Shown in pieces: positions 9,277 to 17,650 of a stretch of DNA of 64,000 nt (position 1 is its first letter; each line of letters begins with the position of its first letter). Made by a program: the position numbers and the translations under genes. The DNA is taken from NCBI GenBank assembly GCA_000433915.1, contig HF993646.1, positions 46,437 through 110,436 on the forward strand. Direction: 5' to 3'. The notes under the pieces are model-generated. The model saw only the letters and a list, made by a program, of their open reading frames with translations, was not told where the DNA came from and did no database searches. The DNA is from Clostridium sp. CAG:793. Lineage in GTDB: Bacteria > Bacillota > Clostridia > TANB77 > CAG-508.

Positions 9277-9747
9277 ATGAGAAGTTTTGCAAACTGGATG
9301 ATAGTAACATTTATGGCAATGTTTTGGGGATTTAGAGTATTTATAACGTATATGGCAACTAGCGGAAGTGATTTTTTAGTAAAGCCTATTGATACAACAG
9401 TTGAGATAGTTTTATTATTTATAACTTTGGCATGTATTATATTAGTAATCAAGAGACAATTATTTGGTGGAATATTATATACTGTTGCAAATGTAGGATA
9501 TTTTGGAACAGATGCATGGCTTGCTGTAAAACCATTGCTAACAGGTGAAACTATGAGTGCTGGAAATAGTTTAACAGTATTAGTTGCAGTTGTTGCTGTA
9601 ATTCTTGCCATTGCTGTAATGATGGATTTGCTTGCTGATAGATTAAAAGCCCCAGATGATAAAAAAACAGAATGGTTTTACGATAATAAAGAATTTGATA
9701 GAAAATTTGATGATAGAGCTGATAAAAATAACTATAAGACATTATAA
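9277..9747 (+). CDS. Conserved membrane protein of unknown function
   Basis: A 156-residue protein with four predicted membrane helices (about residues 5-25, 42-60, 65-80 and 98-118) and a charged cytoplasmic tail. The tail (TEWFYDNKEFDRKFDDRADKNNY) is striking and looks like a conserved module, since it is the most polar and regular part of the protein. I do not recognise a named family. It starts 24 bases after the terminator of the previous unit with GAAAGGGAG, and is followed at 18 bases by the HD hydrolase gene, so the two are probably co-transcribed. Confidence 0.7.
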   Translation: MRSFANWMIVTFMAMFWGFRVFITYMATSGSDFLVKPIDTTVEIVLLFITLACIILVIKRQLFGGILYTVANVGYFGTDAWLAVKPLLTGETMSAGNSLTVLVAVVAVILAIAVMMDLLADRLKAPDDKKTEWFYDNKEFDRKFDDRADKNNYKTL

Positions 9748-9765
9748 ATTTAAGGAGAAGGCAAA

Positions 9766-11322
9766 ATGAATAGAACTGTCAGTATGTTTAAAAGAGCAGA
9801 CGATTTTTTTACTGAGATGTTAGGAAGACCAGAGCCGATGCTTTGTGAATTAGACATTGCAATGCATGATACTAATGGAAGAGGATTAATACATTATCCA
9901 GAAAGTTTCAACAGAGTAATTGAAACTAAAGCAGTAAAGAGAATGGCAAGAATATTTCAATTAGGTACTAAAATATATACTCGCGATAATGTAATTCATA
10001 CAAGACTAGAACATAGCAAGGGTACATATTACAGAACACTGGAATTACTTATGAATTTATGTGAAGACCAGAAGGTAAAAGATTTAATAATAAACAATAA
10101 TTATCAGAAATATATACTAGCAATGTTGGCTAGAGCTTTATTACATGATGTTGGTCATGGGCCATTTTCACATACGATGGAAACTGTATGTAATTTGCCA
10201 AAAGGATTTCATGAAGACATTGGAAGAAGATTAATAAATGAAGATCCTGAACTAAGAGCAGCTTTAGAAGGTATATGTCCACATATGCCGGAATTATTGA
10301 ATGAGGTTGTAGAAAGAGATTTTCTTGGACTAAATCGTTTATTCGAGGGACAATCAGATGTTGATAGAGGAGACTTCTTACCACGAGACAGCTTTTTTGC
10401 AGATGCCAATTTTTCAGAGAATTCAAGAGCAGTGGCTGAATTATTTAGTCATGTTTCAATAGAAAAAGTTTGCATGGATGGAAAGAAAAGTATGATTGCA
10501 CCAGTGTTTTCTGAAGATCAAATTGGAAACTTAGATACGTTTTTTATGAATAGATTTGAAAATTATAAAAATATTTATTATGCTCATGAAGCAATAAGTT
10601 ATGATTATGTTTTTAAAACATTTGCAGAAAAATTAACGCAAAGTAGTGAGGACTATAGATTAAAAACATTTTTATTGCATAATATGAATAAAAAGCCAGA
10701 AGAGATTGACTTACAAGAATACATATCTTTTAATGATGTTGAATATTTAAAAGGAATAGTTGAAGTACTGGATAAGACTCAAGATCCATTTTTAAGAAAA
10801 TTTGCAATTATGTCATTACCTCCTAAAGAAAAAATATTAGACTTTTATTATGGTCTTATGATTTCACCAGAACAAGTGAGAGATTATAAAGATAATGATT
10901 TTTTTATGAGATTAGAGTATTTGCCAGATTCAGAATCAGAGTATAGACAAAACTGTTTGGTATTACACGATTGTAGTAGAAAAAATATACAAAGTGTAAC
11001 CGAAAAGATTAAATCTGCACTTGGTGTAAGTGATGAAAATCTTGAAGACTTAGGCATCTTTACATGGAAAAATACAGTTTCAACATATAAGAAAAAAAGG
11101 GGAGAAGAAACTTTTGTAAAAGGTGCTGATGGAAAAGTATATGAATACAGTGTACATCCTGAAAGAAGAGCACCACTAATATCAGAAGATGTTAATGGGT
11201 TCTGCGTATTAGTTCCAATATTAGAGTCAAAAGGATTTTCAAAGAAAAGCATTGATGATGTAAGAAGTATAATGACTGATTATAAGGATATAAATAGTGA
11301 TGAAAGAAGAGAAAAGATGTAA
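9766..11322 (+). CDS. HD-domain phosphohydrolase, dNTPase-like
   Basis: A 518-residue cytoplasmic metal-dependent phosphohydrolase. The HD core is clear: HTRLEHSKGTYYRTLELL supplies the first His (about residue 83-87), and LLHDVGHGPFSH (about residues 124-135) supplies the His-Asp pair. This arrangement is that of YdhJ/SAMHD1-like HD proteins, some of which hydrolyse dNTPs; the substrate here is an inference. The C-terminal 200 residues are not assigned to a known domain. The 3' end overlaps the glycosylase gene by 23 bases, which suggests translational coupling. The ribosome site is AAGGAG. Confidence 0.85.
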   Translation: MNRTVSMFKRADDFFTEMLGRPEPMLCELDIAMHDTNGRGLIHYPESFNRVIETKAVKRMARIFQLGTKIYTRDNVIHTRLEHSKGTYYRTLELLMNLCEDQKVKDLIINNNYQKYILAMLARALLHDVGHGPFSHTMETVCNLPKGFHEDIGRRLINEDPELRAALEGICPHMPELLNEVVERDFLGLNRLFEGQSDVDRGDFLPRDSFFADANFSENSRAVAELFSHVSIEKVCMDGKKSMIAPVFSEDQIGNLDTFFMNRFENYKNIYYAHEAISYDYVFKTFAEKLTQSSEDYRLKTFLLHNMNKKPEEIDLQEYISFNDVEYLKGIVEVLDKTQDPFLRKFAIMSLPPKEKILDFYYGLMISPEQVRDYKDNDFFMRLEYLPDSESEYRQNCLVLHDCSRKNIQSVTEKIKSALGVSDENLEDLGIFTWKNTVSTYKKKRGEETFVKGADGKVYEYSVHPERRAPLISEDVNGFCVLVPILESKGFSKKSIDDVRSIMTDYKDINSDERREKM

Positions 11323-11848
11323 ATGGTGTAATTTAAATAATCCGAAGTACATTGAATATCATGATAATGAATGGTGCAAGCCTAATTTTGATGATAAATA
11401 TTTATTTGAAATGCTTATACTAGAATCATTTCAAGCAGGGCTTTCCTGGGAATGTGTATTAAATAAAAGAGATGATTTTAGAAGAGCTTATGATAATTTT
11501 GACATTGACAAGATATGTAATTATGATGATACTAAGATTCAAGAATTGCTTAACAATGATAAAATTATAAGAAATAAACTAAAAATTAAGGCTAGTATAA
11601 CAAACAGTAAAATTTTTAAAAGTATTCAAAATGAATATGGATCTTTTTATAATTATTTAAAAACATTTATGAATCAAGATGTAATTTATGAAACAGATGT
11701 GACTACTAATGATTTGTCAGATAATATATCAAATGATTTGCGAAAAAGAGGAATGAAATTTGTAGGAAGTACAATTATATATTCTTTTTTGCAAGCTGTT
11801 GGAATTATTTACTCACATGATAAGGAATGTTTTTTATACAAAGAATAA
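11300..11848 (+). CDS. tag: DNA-3-methyladenine glycosylase I
   Basis: A 182-residue base-excision repair enzyme that removes 3-methyladenine from alkylated DNA. Diagnostic segments are CKWCNLNNPKYIEYHDNEWC at the N-terminus and LFEMLILESFQAGLSWECVLNKRDDFR, the latter holding the active-site glutamate and the recognition pocket of Tag. Family length is normal. I place the start at the ATG at 11300 rather than the GTG directly before it; both lie inside the end of the HD gene. A ribosome site (AAGGAT) is found within the upstream coding sequence. Confidence 0.93.
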   Translation: MKEEKRCKWCNLNNPKYIEYHDNEWCKPNFDDKYLFEMLILESFQAGLSWECVLNKRDDFRRAYDNFDIDKICNYDDTKIQELLNNDKIIRNKLKIKASITNSKIFKSIQNEYGSFYNYLKTFMNQDVIYETDVTTNDLSDNISNDLRKRGMKFVGSTIIYSFLQAVGIIYSHDKECFLYKE

Positions 11849-11849
11849 A

Positions 11850-11905
11850 ATAAAAAGCCCCCGCTACTGTAATGTTACTCATAGTGTACACTGTAGTAGC
11901 GGGGG
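11850..11905 (-). terminator. GC-rich terminator of the minus-strand unknown gene
   Basis: CCCCCGCTACT (11858-11868) pairs perfectly with AGTAGCGGGGG (11895-11905). The T run is on the minus strand (11850-11856), so it ends the gene at 11924-12277; it may also stop the converging tag transcript. Confidence 0.8.
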
Positions 11906-11923
11906 TGTTGCAAGAAATCTTAA

Positions 11924-12277
11924 TTAAGAATTATGCCAAACCATGCCGTGTTCCATAATGTCAGAGCAATACTGGTCAATCATGGACCAAATGATTGTGT
12001 AGGGTCTCATAAGCTTGATAATCCTCCGGTCAGAATGAGCTGCACCAGAGAGCTTGTACTCAATGATAGGAATGTCCTGAGTCTCGTTGAAGTCAGAGTT
12101 TATTTTAAAGTACTCTGCCTTTGGGATGATGTTTACAAGGGCTTTCGCGTTCTCGTTACAGGTAGGATACCAGGAAATTAACTTGTTCATCTTATCGAGA
12201 AAGACTGCACGGTTGATACTACCTTGATATGTAATTCCTTTCTCAGAATAGAAAAGTATGATGTCTTTTTCTTGCAT
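11924..12277 (-). CDS. Unknown protein, 117 residues, higher-GC gene
   Basis: I do not recognise this protein. It is soluble with mixed alpha/beta character, beginning MQEKDIILFYSEKGITYQGS and ending MEHGMVWHNS. It contains the pattern NRAVFLDKMNKLISWYPT and an acidic central part. The ATG has GGAGGT nine bases upstream. Its codon use is clearly less AT-rich than the flanking tag and HD genes, and it stands alone on the minus strand with its own promoter, structured leader and strong terminator. That self-contained arrangement is shared with other higher-GC genes of the window. No function is proposed. Confidence 0.6.
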   Translation of the reverse strand: MQEKDIILFYSEKGITYQGSINRAVFLDKMNKLISWYPTCNENAKALVNIIPKAEYFKINSDFNETQDIPIIEYKLSGAAHSDRRIIKLMRPYTIIWSMIDQYCSDIMEHGMVWHNS

Positions 12278-12302
12278 TAATTATGACCTCCAATAATTTA
12301 TT

Positions 12303-12348
12303 AAAAAATCAAAGGCTAATTATGTACCTTTGATTCTTTTTCAAAGGT
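12303..12348 (-). promoter_or_regulatory. Attenuator-like leader with two alternative hairpins
   Basis: Reading the minus strand, segment A (12348-12341, ACCTTTGA), segment B (12334-12326, ATCAAAGGT) and segment C (12315-12308, CCTTTGAT, followed by a T run to 12303) are mutually complementary. B can pair with A (8 bp) or with C (8 bp), and only the B-C hairpin is followed by T residues. This is the arrangement of an antiterminator/terminator switch. It lies between the -10 at 12368-12373 and the start codon at 12277. Confidence 0.5.
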
Positions 12349-12367
12349 TTCAGACTTTGGAAAAAAT

Positions 12368-12376
12368 ATTATAACA
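12368..12376 (-). promoter_or_regulatory. Extended -10 promoter element of the unknown gene
   Basis: Minus strand TGTTATAAT, an extended -10 box; the -35 (TAGTAT at 12391-12396, 17 bases away) is poor. Start of transcription would be near 12361, upstream of the attenuator-like hairpins. Confidence 0.5.
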
Positions 12377-12449
12377 CAAGTTTATAAAATATACTAGTGT
12401 TTGTGAAAAAAATATGCTAAAATAAAGATGCTATTAGGAGGAAGGATTA

Positions 12450-13466
12450 ATGGATGAACTTAAGAAAAAATATTTTGAAATCTTAGAGCCAGATTTTCCA
12501 GAATGGCTGAATGAATATATAAATACTGAGCAGGTGCAAAGGCTTAAATATGTAAGTGTGACATGTGGTAAGAAATATACTAAATTATTTGATCTTAAAT
12601 ATGACTTTTCTACTCTGGATCATTCTATTTCAGTTGCCTTAATTATATGGCATTTTACGAAAGACAGAAAGCAAACATTATCAGGACTTTTTCACGATAT
12701 ATCTACACCTGTATTTAAACACTGTGTTGATTTTTTGAATGGTGATTATATGACTCAAGAATCGACAGAGTCATTAACAAAATCTATAATTGCTAATTCG
12801 CAGGATATTATGAAATTGTTAAAAAGAGACGGAATTGATATAGATGAGGTTTGTGATTATCATATATATCCGATTGCTGATAATGATACTCCACAATTAT
12901 CTGCTGATAGATTGGAATACTCTATGTCAAATGATTTATTTGTGTTTGGCAAATCTAATATAGAAGATGTGCGAAAAATTTATGATGATATAGTTGTTGG
13001 AAAAAATGAAAGTGGAATAGCAGAGCTTGAATTTAAAAGCATTGAAATAGCAATTAATTTTGTAAAGATGACTAGTAGATTGTCAGTTTGTTATAGAGAT
13101 GATGAAACACGATATTCGATGCAGTTTATAGCAGATATTATGAAAAAATTAAATGAAGATAATATGGTATCTAAAAAAGATTTGTATTACATGAAAGAAG
13201 CGGAAATTATTAAAATTATAGAAGACTCAAAATATGGGGGGATTTTTGAAATATGGAAAAATGCGACTCAGATATTAACTTCTAGTGATGAGCCTAAAGA
13301 TGTATATTATGTTCATCATGGTGCAAAGATAAGGTATATAGATCCATTGGTGCGTGGAAAGCGAACTTCAGAAATTTCTGATATAGCACAAAATTTAATA
13401 AATGATAATTTGAAGTATGATATGTCAAAATATGTTTATATAAATGATATAAATGATATAATTTGA
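12450..13466 (+). CDS. HD-domain hydrolase
   Basis: A 338-residue cytoplasmic protein with an HD-type metal site: TLDHSISVALIIWHF (about residues 55-69) provides the first His and LSGLFHDISTPVFKH (about 78-92) the His-Asp pair. QLSADRLEYSM (about 150-160) has the later aspartate seen in HD phosphohydrolases. The rest is not assigned. It differs from the HD protein at 9766 in sequence and length, so it is not a recent duplicate. TTAGGAGGAAGG gives a strong ribosome site. It is transcribed divergently from the unknown gene at 11924-12277; its substrate is unknown. Confidence 0.75.
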   Translation: MDELKKKYFEILEPDFPEWLNEYINTEQVQRLKYVSVTCGKKYTKLFDLKYDFSTLDHSISVALIIWHFTKDRKQTLSGLFHDISTPVFKHCVDFLNGDYMTQESTESLTKSIIANSQDIMKLLKRDGIDIDEVCDYHIYPIADNDTPQLSADRLEYSMSNDLFVFGKSNIEDVRKIYDDIVVGKNESGIAELEFKSIEIAINFVKMTSRLSVCYRDDETRYSMQFIADIMKKLNEDNMVSKKDLYYMKEAEIIKIIEDSKYGGIFEIWKNATQILTSSDEPKDVYYVHHGAKIRYIDPLVRGKRTSEISDIAQNLINDNLKYDMSKYVYINDINDII

Positions 13467-13491
13467 TTAAATTTGAATAGTGAGGAAAATT

Positions 13492-13887
13492 ATGAGTGAT
13501 ATAAAATTCAATAGTTTAATTCCAGAACTAAGTGTATCTGATATAGAAAAAACGAAAGAGTTTTATTTGAGTCTAGGATTTGAAATACAATATGAAAGAG
13601 CTGAAAATAAATTTTGTTTTTTGCAATTAGAGAACAATCAGATAATGGTAGAACAAGAAAATGATAATTGGAATGTCGGAAGATTAGAATATCCTTATGG
13701 TAGAGGAATTAATTTAAGCATGACTGTATCTAATCCTGAGAAGATGTATGAAAGATTAAAGAAGAAAAATATATCATTTTTTAAAGAATTAGAAATACAT
13801 GAATATCGAGTAAATGACCATATTTCAAAAGATGTAGAGTTTCTTATACAAGATCCGGATGGGTATTTGTTAAGATTTAATAGTTAG
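13492..13887 (+). CDS. VOC-family protein, bleomycin-resistance/glyoxalase type
   Basis: A 131-residue single-domain protein of the vicinal oxygen chelate fold. The N-terminal IPELSVSDIEKTKEFYLSLGF and the C-terminal EFLIQDPDGYLLRFNS are the two conserved ends of the beta-alpha-beta-beta-beta unit, and NQIMVEQ and GINLSMTV are internal strands. Relatives include bleomycin-binding proteins and dioxygenases; small stand-alone members are often of unknown substrate. I prefer the ATG at 13492, six bases after GAGGA, to the GTG at 13480. It follows the HD gene by 25 bases. Confidence 0.8.
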   Translation: MSDIKFNSLIPELSVSDIEKTKEFYLSLGFEIQYERAENKFCFLQLENNQIMVEQENDNWNVGRLEYPYGRGINLSMTVSNPEKMYERLKKKNISFFKELEIHEYRVNDHISKDVEFLIQDPDGYLLRFNS

Positions 13888-13915
13888 AGTAAAAAAATAG
13901 AGAAAAATTGTCTTT

Positions 13916-14044
13916 GATTTTAAAGGAATAGAGCAAGAACCAATTCAAAATGATAGCGAAAAGAAGCAAGTAGTTCAAAAAGATAGCACTGAAGAGATGT
14001 TTGAATATATAAATAGTGTTATGGAAAATGAAAGCAAATTTTGA
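13916..14044 (+). pseudogene. Decayed gene fragment, C-terminal remnant
   Basis: An open stretch of 42 codons without a start, ending EEMFEYINSVMENESKF then TGA. Stop codons precede it, and the composition (acidic, Gln/Lys repeats) is protein-like. It looks like the 3' end of a lost gene. Its last bases contain the -35 box of the next gene, so the TPM gene appears to have been joined directly to the remnant. The parent family is not recognised. Confidence 0.35.
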
Positions 14045-14069
14045 CATTAACAAGTAATTGTGGTAAAAT
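14041..14069 (+). promoter_or_regulatory. Strong extended -10 promoter of the TPM-domain gene
   Basis: Consensus TTGACA (14041-14046), 17 bases, then TGG-TAAAAT (-10 at 14064-14069). The same TGTGGTAAAAT element and a later TAGTTTGAT occur upstream of the unknown gene at 50455. Confidence 0.8.
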
Positions 14070-14179
14070 GAATCTGTAACTAGTTTGATGGAAATCTCAT
14101 ATTACAAGTGTAAGGAGGAATATATTTATCCTTTGTAGTATATAGCACAACATGTTTTTTACATTGAAAGGAGCCGATT

Positions 14180-14770
14180 ATGGCACATGGTGGTCATTCT
14201 GGTGGATCGCATTATAGTGGACATTACCATCATTATAGCAATTATGGTGGATATTGGAGTGGCAATGAAGGTCCGCTGGAAACAGTGGTTATATTGGTTA
14301 TATGTGGACTACTGCTTGCAGCATTAGTATATATACGAACGACTGCTAATAACAGCAAGTATATAATTGGCGGTAAAGAACCTCTGAAAGGAGAGTTCGA
14401 AGTAGTACAATATATACATGACGATGGAACTTTTGAAAATGTGGAGAACCTTCAGGAGGGATTAGAATATTTAAAGGAGAAGACTAATGTCCAGTTGGTT
14501 ATAGAAACTACATCTGATGAATGGATGTCTAATGGCAAAGCGGTGGATGAGTATTATAAGCTGTTTGATGATGAAGCTCATGTTTTACTGATTGTGCCAC
14601 CTAAAGGGTCAAGAGATGACTTTTACTATGCAATTGGAGATGATGCTGATTCTGTAATTGGCAACAAAGAAATCGATTATCTAATAGAGGAAGTAAAGAA
14701 CTCTCGGAATGGAATGTACTGGGGAGAGATTCTGCATGATTTTGCGGATGAACTTTTAAAGCCTCTGTAA
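14180..14770 (+). CDS. Membrane-anchored TPM-domain protein with His/Gly/Tyr-rich N-terminus
   Basis: A 196-residue protein. Residues 1-28 are rich in His, Gly, Ser and Tyr (metal-binding-like). Residues about 33-53 form one membrane helix. From about residue 75 the sequence follows the TPM (TLP18.3/Psb32/MOLO-1) layout: NLQEGLEYLKEKTNVQLVIET, then AHVLLIVPPKG and YYAIGDDADSVIG. Such domains are often attached to membranes, sometimes with phosphatase activity, which is not established here. AAGGAG precedes the ATG. The gene is visibly higher in GC than its neighbours and has its own promoter, a long leader of about 100 bases and a terminator. Confidence 0.7.
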   Translation: MAHGGHSGGSHYSGHYHHYSNYGGYWSGNEGPLETVVILVICGLLLAALVYIRTTANNSKYIIGGKEPLKGEFEVVQYIHDDGTFENVENLQEGLEYLKEKTNVQLVIETTSDEWMSNGKAVDEYYKLFDDEAHVLLIVPPKGSRDDFYYAIGDDADSVIGNKEIDYLIEEVKNSRNGMYWGEILHDFADELLKPL

Positions 14771-14776
14771 AGCAAA

Positions 14777-14818
14777 AGCAGTGATATTTGCATTAGATGC
14801 AGGTATCACTGCTATTTT
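14777..14818 (+). terminator. Terminator of the TPM-domain gene
   Basis: AGCAGTGATA (14777-14786) pairs with TATCACTGCT (14804-14813), followed by ATTTTG, a short T run. Confidence 0.75.
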
Positions 14819-14928
14819 GACATTTATATAATTTTGTATAAATTTAATACAATTGGCAATTAATATATAAGTATTACATCAAATATAATTATTAGTCTAT
14901 TTTTCATACATACATATAAAATTGTGTA

Positions 14929-14957
14929 TTGCATGTAATAATATAGAACAATATAAT
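14929..14957 (+). promoter_or_regulatory. Promoter of the oleate hydratase gene
   Basis: TTGCAT (14929-14934), 17 bases, TATAAT (14952-14957), 32 bases before the ATG. Confidence 0.7.
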
Positions 14958-14988
14958 TTAATAAATAAAAATAAGGAGGTATAATATT

Positions 14989-16779
14989 ATGTATTATGGA
15001 GCTGGAACGTATGAAGCATTTGCTAGACCAGAAAAACCGGAAGGTGTTGATAAAAAGTCTGCATATATAATTGGAACAGGATTAGCAGGATTATCTGCAG
15101 CTTTTTATCTAGTAAGAGATGGACAAATGAAAGGAGAGCATATTCATTTATTAGAAAAGCTTGAATTAGCAGGTGGTTCATGTGATGGAAGAAAAGATGT
15201 TACTAAAGGTTTTTATATGCGTGGTGGACGTGAAATGGATAACCATTTTGAATGTATGTGGGATATGTTCAGAAGTGTTCCTTCAATAGAAACACCTGAG
15301 GTATCTGTACTTGATGAATATTATTGGCTAAATAAACATGATCCTAATTATTCACTATGTAGGGCAACAATAAATTGTGGAGAAGATGCTCATACTGATA
15401 AATTATTTAAACTTGATAAAAAATCAGCGATGGCTTTATCTAAATTATTTATTACTCCAGAGAAAGAATTGGAGAATAAAAAGATTTCAGAAGTATTGCC
15501 TGATTCATTCTGGGAAACTAATTTCTGGTTATATTGGCAGACAATGTTCGCATTTCAGAGATGGTCATCTGCACTTGAAATGAAGAGATATTTATGCAGA
15601 TATGTTCATCACATAGACGGATTACCTGATTTCTCAGCATTAAGATTTACAAAATATAATCAATACGAATCAATGATTTTACCACTTACAAAATACTTAG
15701 AAAGCCATGGCGTAAAGATAGAATATGGAGTAGATGTAAAGAACGTTACATTTGAGTCTAAACAAAATAAAAAAGTAGCAACTCAGATTGTGTATGAAAA
15801 CAATGGAGAAGAAAAAACTATTGATTTAATAGAAGATGATTTAGTATTTATTACAAATGGATGTTGTACAGATACATCTTGTTATGGTGATCAAGACCAT
15901 GCACCTGATTTATCAAAGATAAAGAATGGTGAAGGTGAATCATGGGATTTATGGAAAAATATTGCTGCACAAGCTACAAATGGCGAATTTGGAAATCCAG
16001 ATAAGTTCTGTGGAAATGTTGATGAAACTAACTGGATGAGTGCTACTGTTGAAGTTAGTGATGAAAATATAATCAATCATATCATAGATATATGCAAGAG
16101 AGATCCTAGAAAGGGAAAAGTTACTACTGGTGGAATTGTAACAGTAAAAGACAGTACAGATAATTGGTATTTGTCATGGACAATTAATAGACAACCTCAA
16201 TTTAAATCTCAAAAGAAAAACAGTGTATTAGTATGGGTATATGCTTTAAATACAAATAAGCCAGGTAATTTCATAAATAAACCAATAAAATTATGTACGG
16301 GTAAGGAAGTATGCGAAGAATGGTTATACCATATTGGAATTCCAAACAATGAAATTGAGGAATGTGCGGAAAAATGTAACACAACAACATGCTATATGCC
16401 ATATATTAATGCCTTTTTCCAACCAAGAGAAGAGAAAGATAGACCTCTTGTAGTACCAAAGGAATCAATTAACTTTGCATTTATTGGACAGTTTGCAGAA
16501 ACTCCAAGAGATACAATATTTACTACAGAATATTCTATTCGTACAGGAATGGAAGCGGTATATACTCTTTTAAATATAGATAGAGCTGTACCAGAAGTTT
16601 GGGGTAGTAAGTATGATGTTAGAGAATTGCTAAGAGCATGCTATTATGCGGTAGATAAAAAGTCACTTGATGAACTTCCTCTAACATTTCCAGAAAAACA
16701 GGCTGTAAAACTTTTAGAGAAAAAAGTTGAAGGAACTGATTTAGAAATACTTTTAAAAGAGAGTGGATTATTTAAATAA
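14989..16779 (+). CDS. ohyA: Oleate hydratase
   Basis: A 596-residue FAD-dependent enzyme (formerly MCRA, 67-kDa antigen family) that adds water to the cis-9 double bond of oleate and related unsaturated fatty acids. The Rossmann motif IIGTGLAGLSAAFYL (residues 27-41) binds FAD. RGGREMDNHFECMWD (residues 78-92) is a family signature, and Glu82 occupies the position of the acidic residue used for protonation in characterised hydratases. Length and order are normal. It probably detoxifies host or dietary unsaturated fatty acids at the membrane surface. The TetR gene 80 bases downstream is a natural candidate regulator, though no operator was identified. Confidence 0.95.
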   Translation: MYYGAGTYEAFARPEKPEGVDKKSAYIIGTGLAGLSAAFYLVRDGQMKGEHIHLLEKLELAGGSCDGRKDVTKGFYMRGGREMDNHFECMWDMFRSVPSIETPEVSVLDEYYWLNKHDPNYSLCRATINCGEDAHTDKLFKLDKKSAMALSKLFITPEKELENKKISEVLPDSFWETNFWLYWQTMFAFQRWSSALEMKRYLCRYVHHIDGLPDFSALRFTKYNQYESMILPLTKYLESHGVKIEYGVDVKNVTFESKQNKKVATQIVYENNGEEKTIDLIEDDLVFITNGCCTDTSCYGDQDHAPDLSKIKNGEGESWDLWKNIAAQATNGEFGNPDKFCGNVDETNWMSATVEVSDENIINHIIDICKRDPRKGKVTTGGIVTVKDSTDNWYLSWTINRQPQFKSQKKNSVLVWVYALNTNKPGNFINKPIKLCTGKEVCEEWLYHIGIPNNEIEECAEKCNTTTCYMPYINAFFQPREEKDRPLVVPKESINFAFIGQFAETPRDTIFTTEYSIRTGMEAVYTLLNIDRAVPEVWGSKYDVRELLRACYYAVDKKSLDELPLTFPEKQAVKLLEKKVEGTDLEILLKESGLFK

Positions 16780-16783
16780 TAGA

Positions 16784-16830
16784 AAAAAATATGAAATATT
16801 TATTTAATTATATTTATTTCATATTTTTTT
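16784..16830 (+). terminator. Terminator of the oleate hydratase gene
   Basis: AAAAAATATGAAATA (16784-16798) pairs perfectly with 16815-16829, ending in a T run. Confidence 0.85.
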
Positions 16831-16858
16831 TAATGTATAATACTTTATAGGTGATAAT

Positions 16859-17434
16859 ATGAGTAGTTTAACAACTAAAAGAGCGATAGCATACGCATTT
16901 AAAGATTTATTAAAAGAAAAAGCATTTAATAAAATAACTGTTAATGATATAGCAAAAGAATGTGATATAAACAGACAGACATTTTACTATCATTTTCAAG
17001 ATATAAGAGACCTTGTTGAATGGACGTGTTTAGACGAAGTTGATAATATTTTAAAGAAGAAAGATGAGTGCGAAAGATGGGAAGACAAATTCCTGCTTAT
17101 ATTTGAGATAATGAAAGATGAAAAAGTTTTTGTAAAAAATATTTATCATTCAGTTTCGAGCGAAATACTAAGAAATAATTTGTATAGGTTAGTATATCCA
17201 ATTATATATGATGAGATAGTTGAAAAATCTAAAGGAAGAAATCTGAGAGAAGAGGATAAAAAATTTATAACTGATTTTTATAAATATGCTTTTGTTTCAA
17301 TTGTTTTAAATTGGATTGATAATGGAATGAATGAAAATCCAGAGGATATTGTTTCAAAGGTAAGTAATCTTGTTACAGGGACAATTAATCATGCGTGTTT
17401 ATCAATGAATAAAGAAACACATATAGAGTTTTAG
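16859..17434 (+). CDS. TetR family regulator
   Basis: A 191-residue transcription factor. The N-terminal HTH reads AFNKITVNDIAKECDINRQTFYYHFQDIRDLVEW (about residues 21-54), a typical TetR recognition region. The C-terminal two thirds match the shorter TetR_C_8-like type seen in DhaS-like regulators. It follows the oleate hydratase gene, from which it is separated by a terminator, and has GGTGAT as a ribosome site. A role in sensing fatty acids and controlling ohyA is inferred from position only. The operator shared by the other lipid genes of this window is not found near it. Confidence 0.85.
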   Translation: MSSLTTKRAIAYAFKDLLKEKAFNKITVNDIAKECDINRQTFYYHFQDIRDLVEWTCLDEVDNILKKKDECERWEDKFLLIFEIMKDEKVFVKNIYHSVSSEILRNNLYRLVYPIIYDEIVEKSKGRNLREEDKKFITDFYKYAFVSIVLNWIDNGMNENPEDIVSKVSNLVTGTINHACLSMNKETHIEF

Positions 17435-17520
17435 GCGAAGTTGCTGGAAATGCTTTTAGATATGTTCTAAAATTAAAAGATAAAAATGATAAGAAATATT
17501 ATCTGCAGTTGTTAGTATAA
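17434..17520 (+). pseudogene. Short decayed coding fragment
   Basis: An open frame of 28 codons without a start codon (beginning GEVAGNAFRYVLKL, ending YYLQLLV) starts at the last base of the TetR stop codon in another frame. It looks like the tail of a lost gene fused to the TetR end by a deletion. The family is not recognised, and this could be chance. Confidence 0.25.
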
Positions 17521-17565
17521 TATGTATTGTAAAAAAAGAAAAAATATGAGTATGTATAATAAATT

Positions 17566-17602
17566 CCTAGTTATTGAATCTTCAATGACTAGGAGATTTT
17601 TT
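17566..17602 (+). terminator. Terminator after the TetR gene region
   Basis: CCTAGTTATTGAA (17566-17578) pairs with TTCAATGACTAGG (17581-17593, one G-U), followed by a T run at 17597-17602. Confidence 0.7.
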
Positions 17603-17650
17603 AATTGTAAAAGGCTTTATTAACTTACAAAATTGTGATATAATACCTTT

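Noticed and set aside
9207..9611. Minus-strand frame opposite the membrane protein gene
   Set aside because: Shadow frame of the convincing plus-strand gene, low-complexity residues, and no ribosome site.
14989..16859. Shared TTAGTACA operator at the oleate hydratase locus
   Set aside because: No matching sequence was found upstream of ohyA or its TetR.
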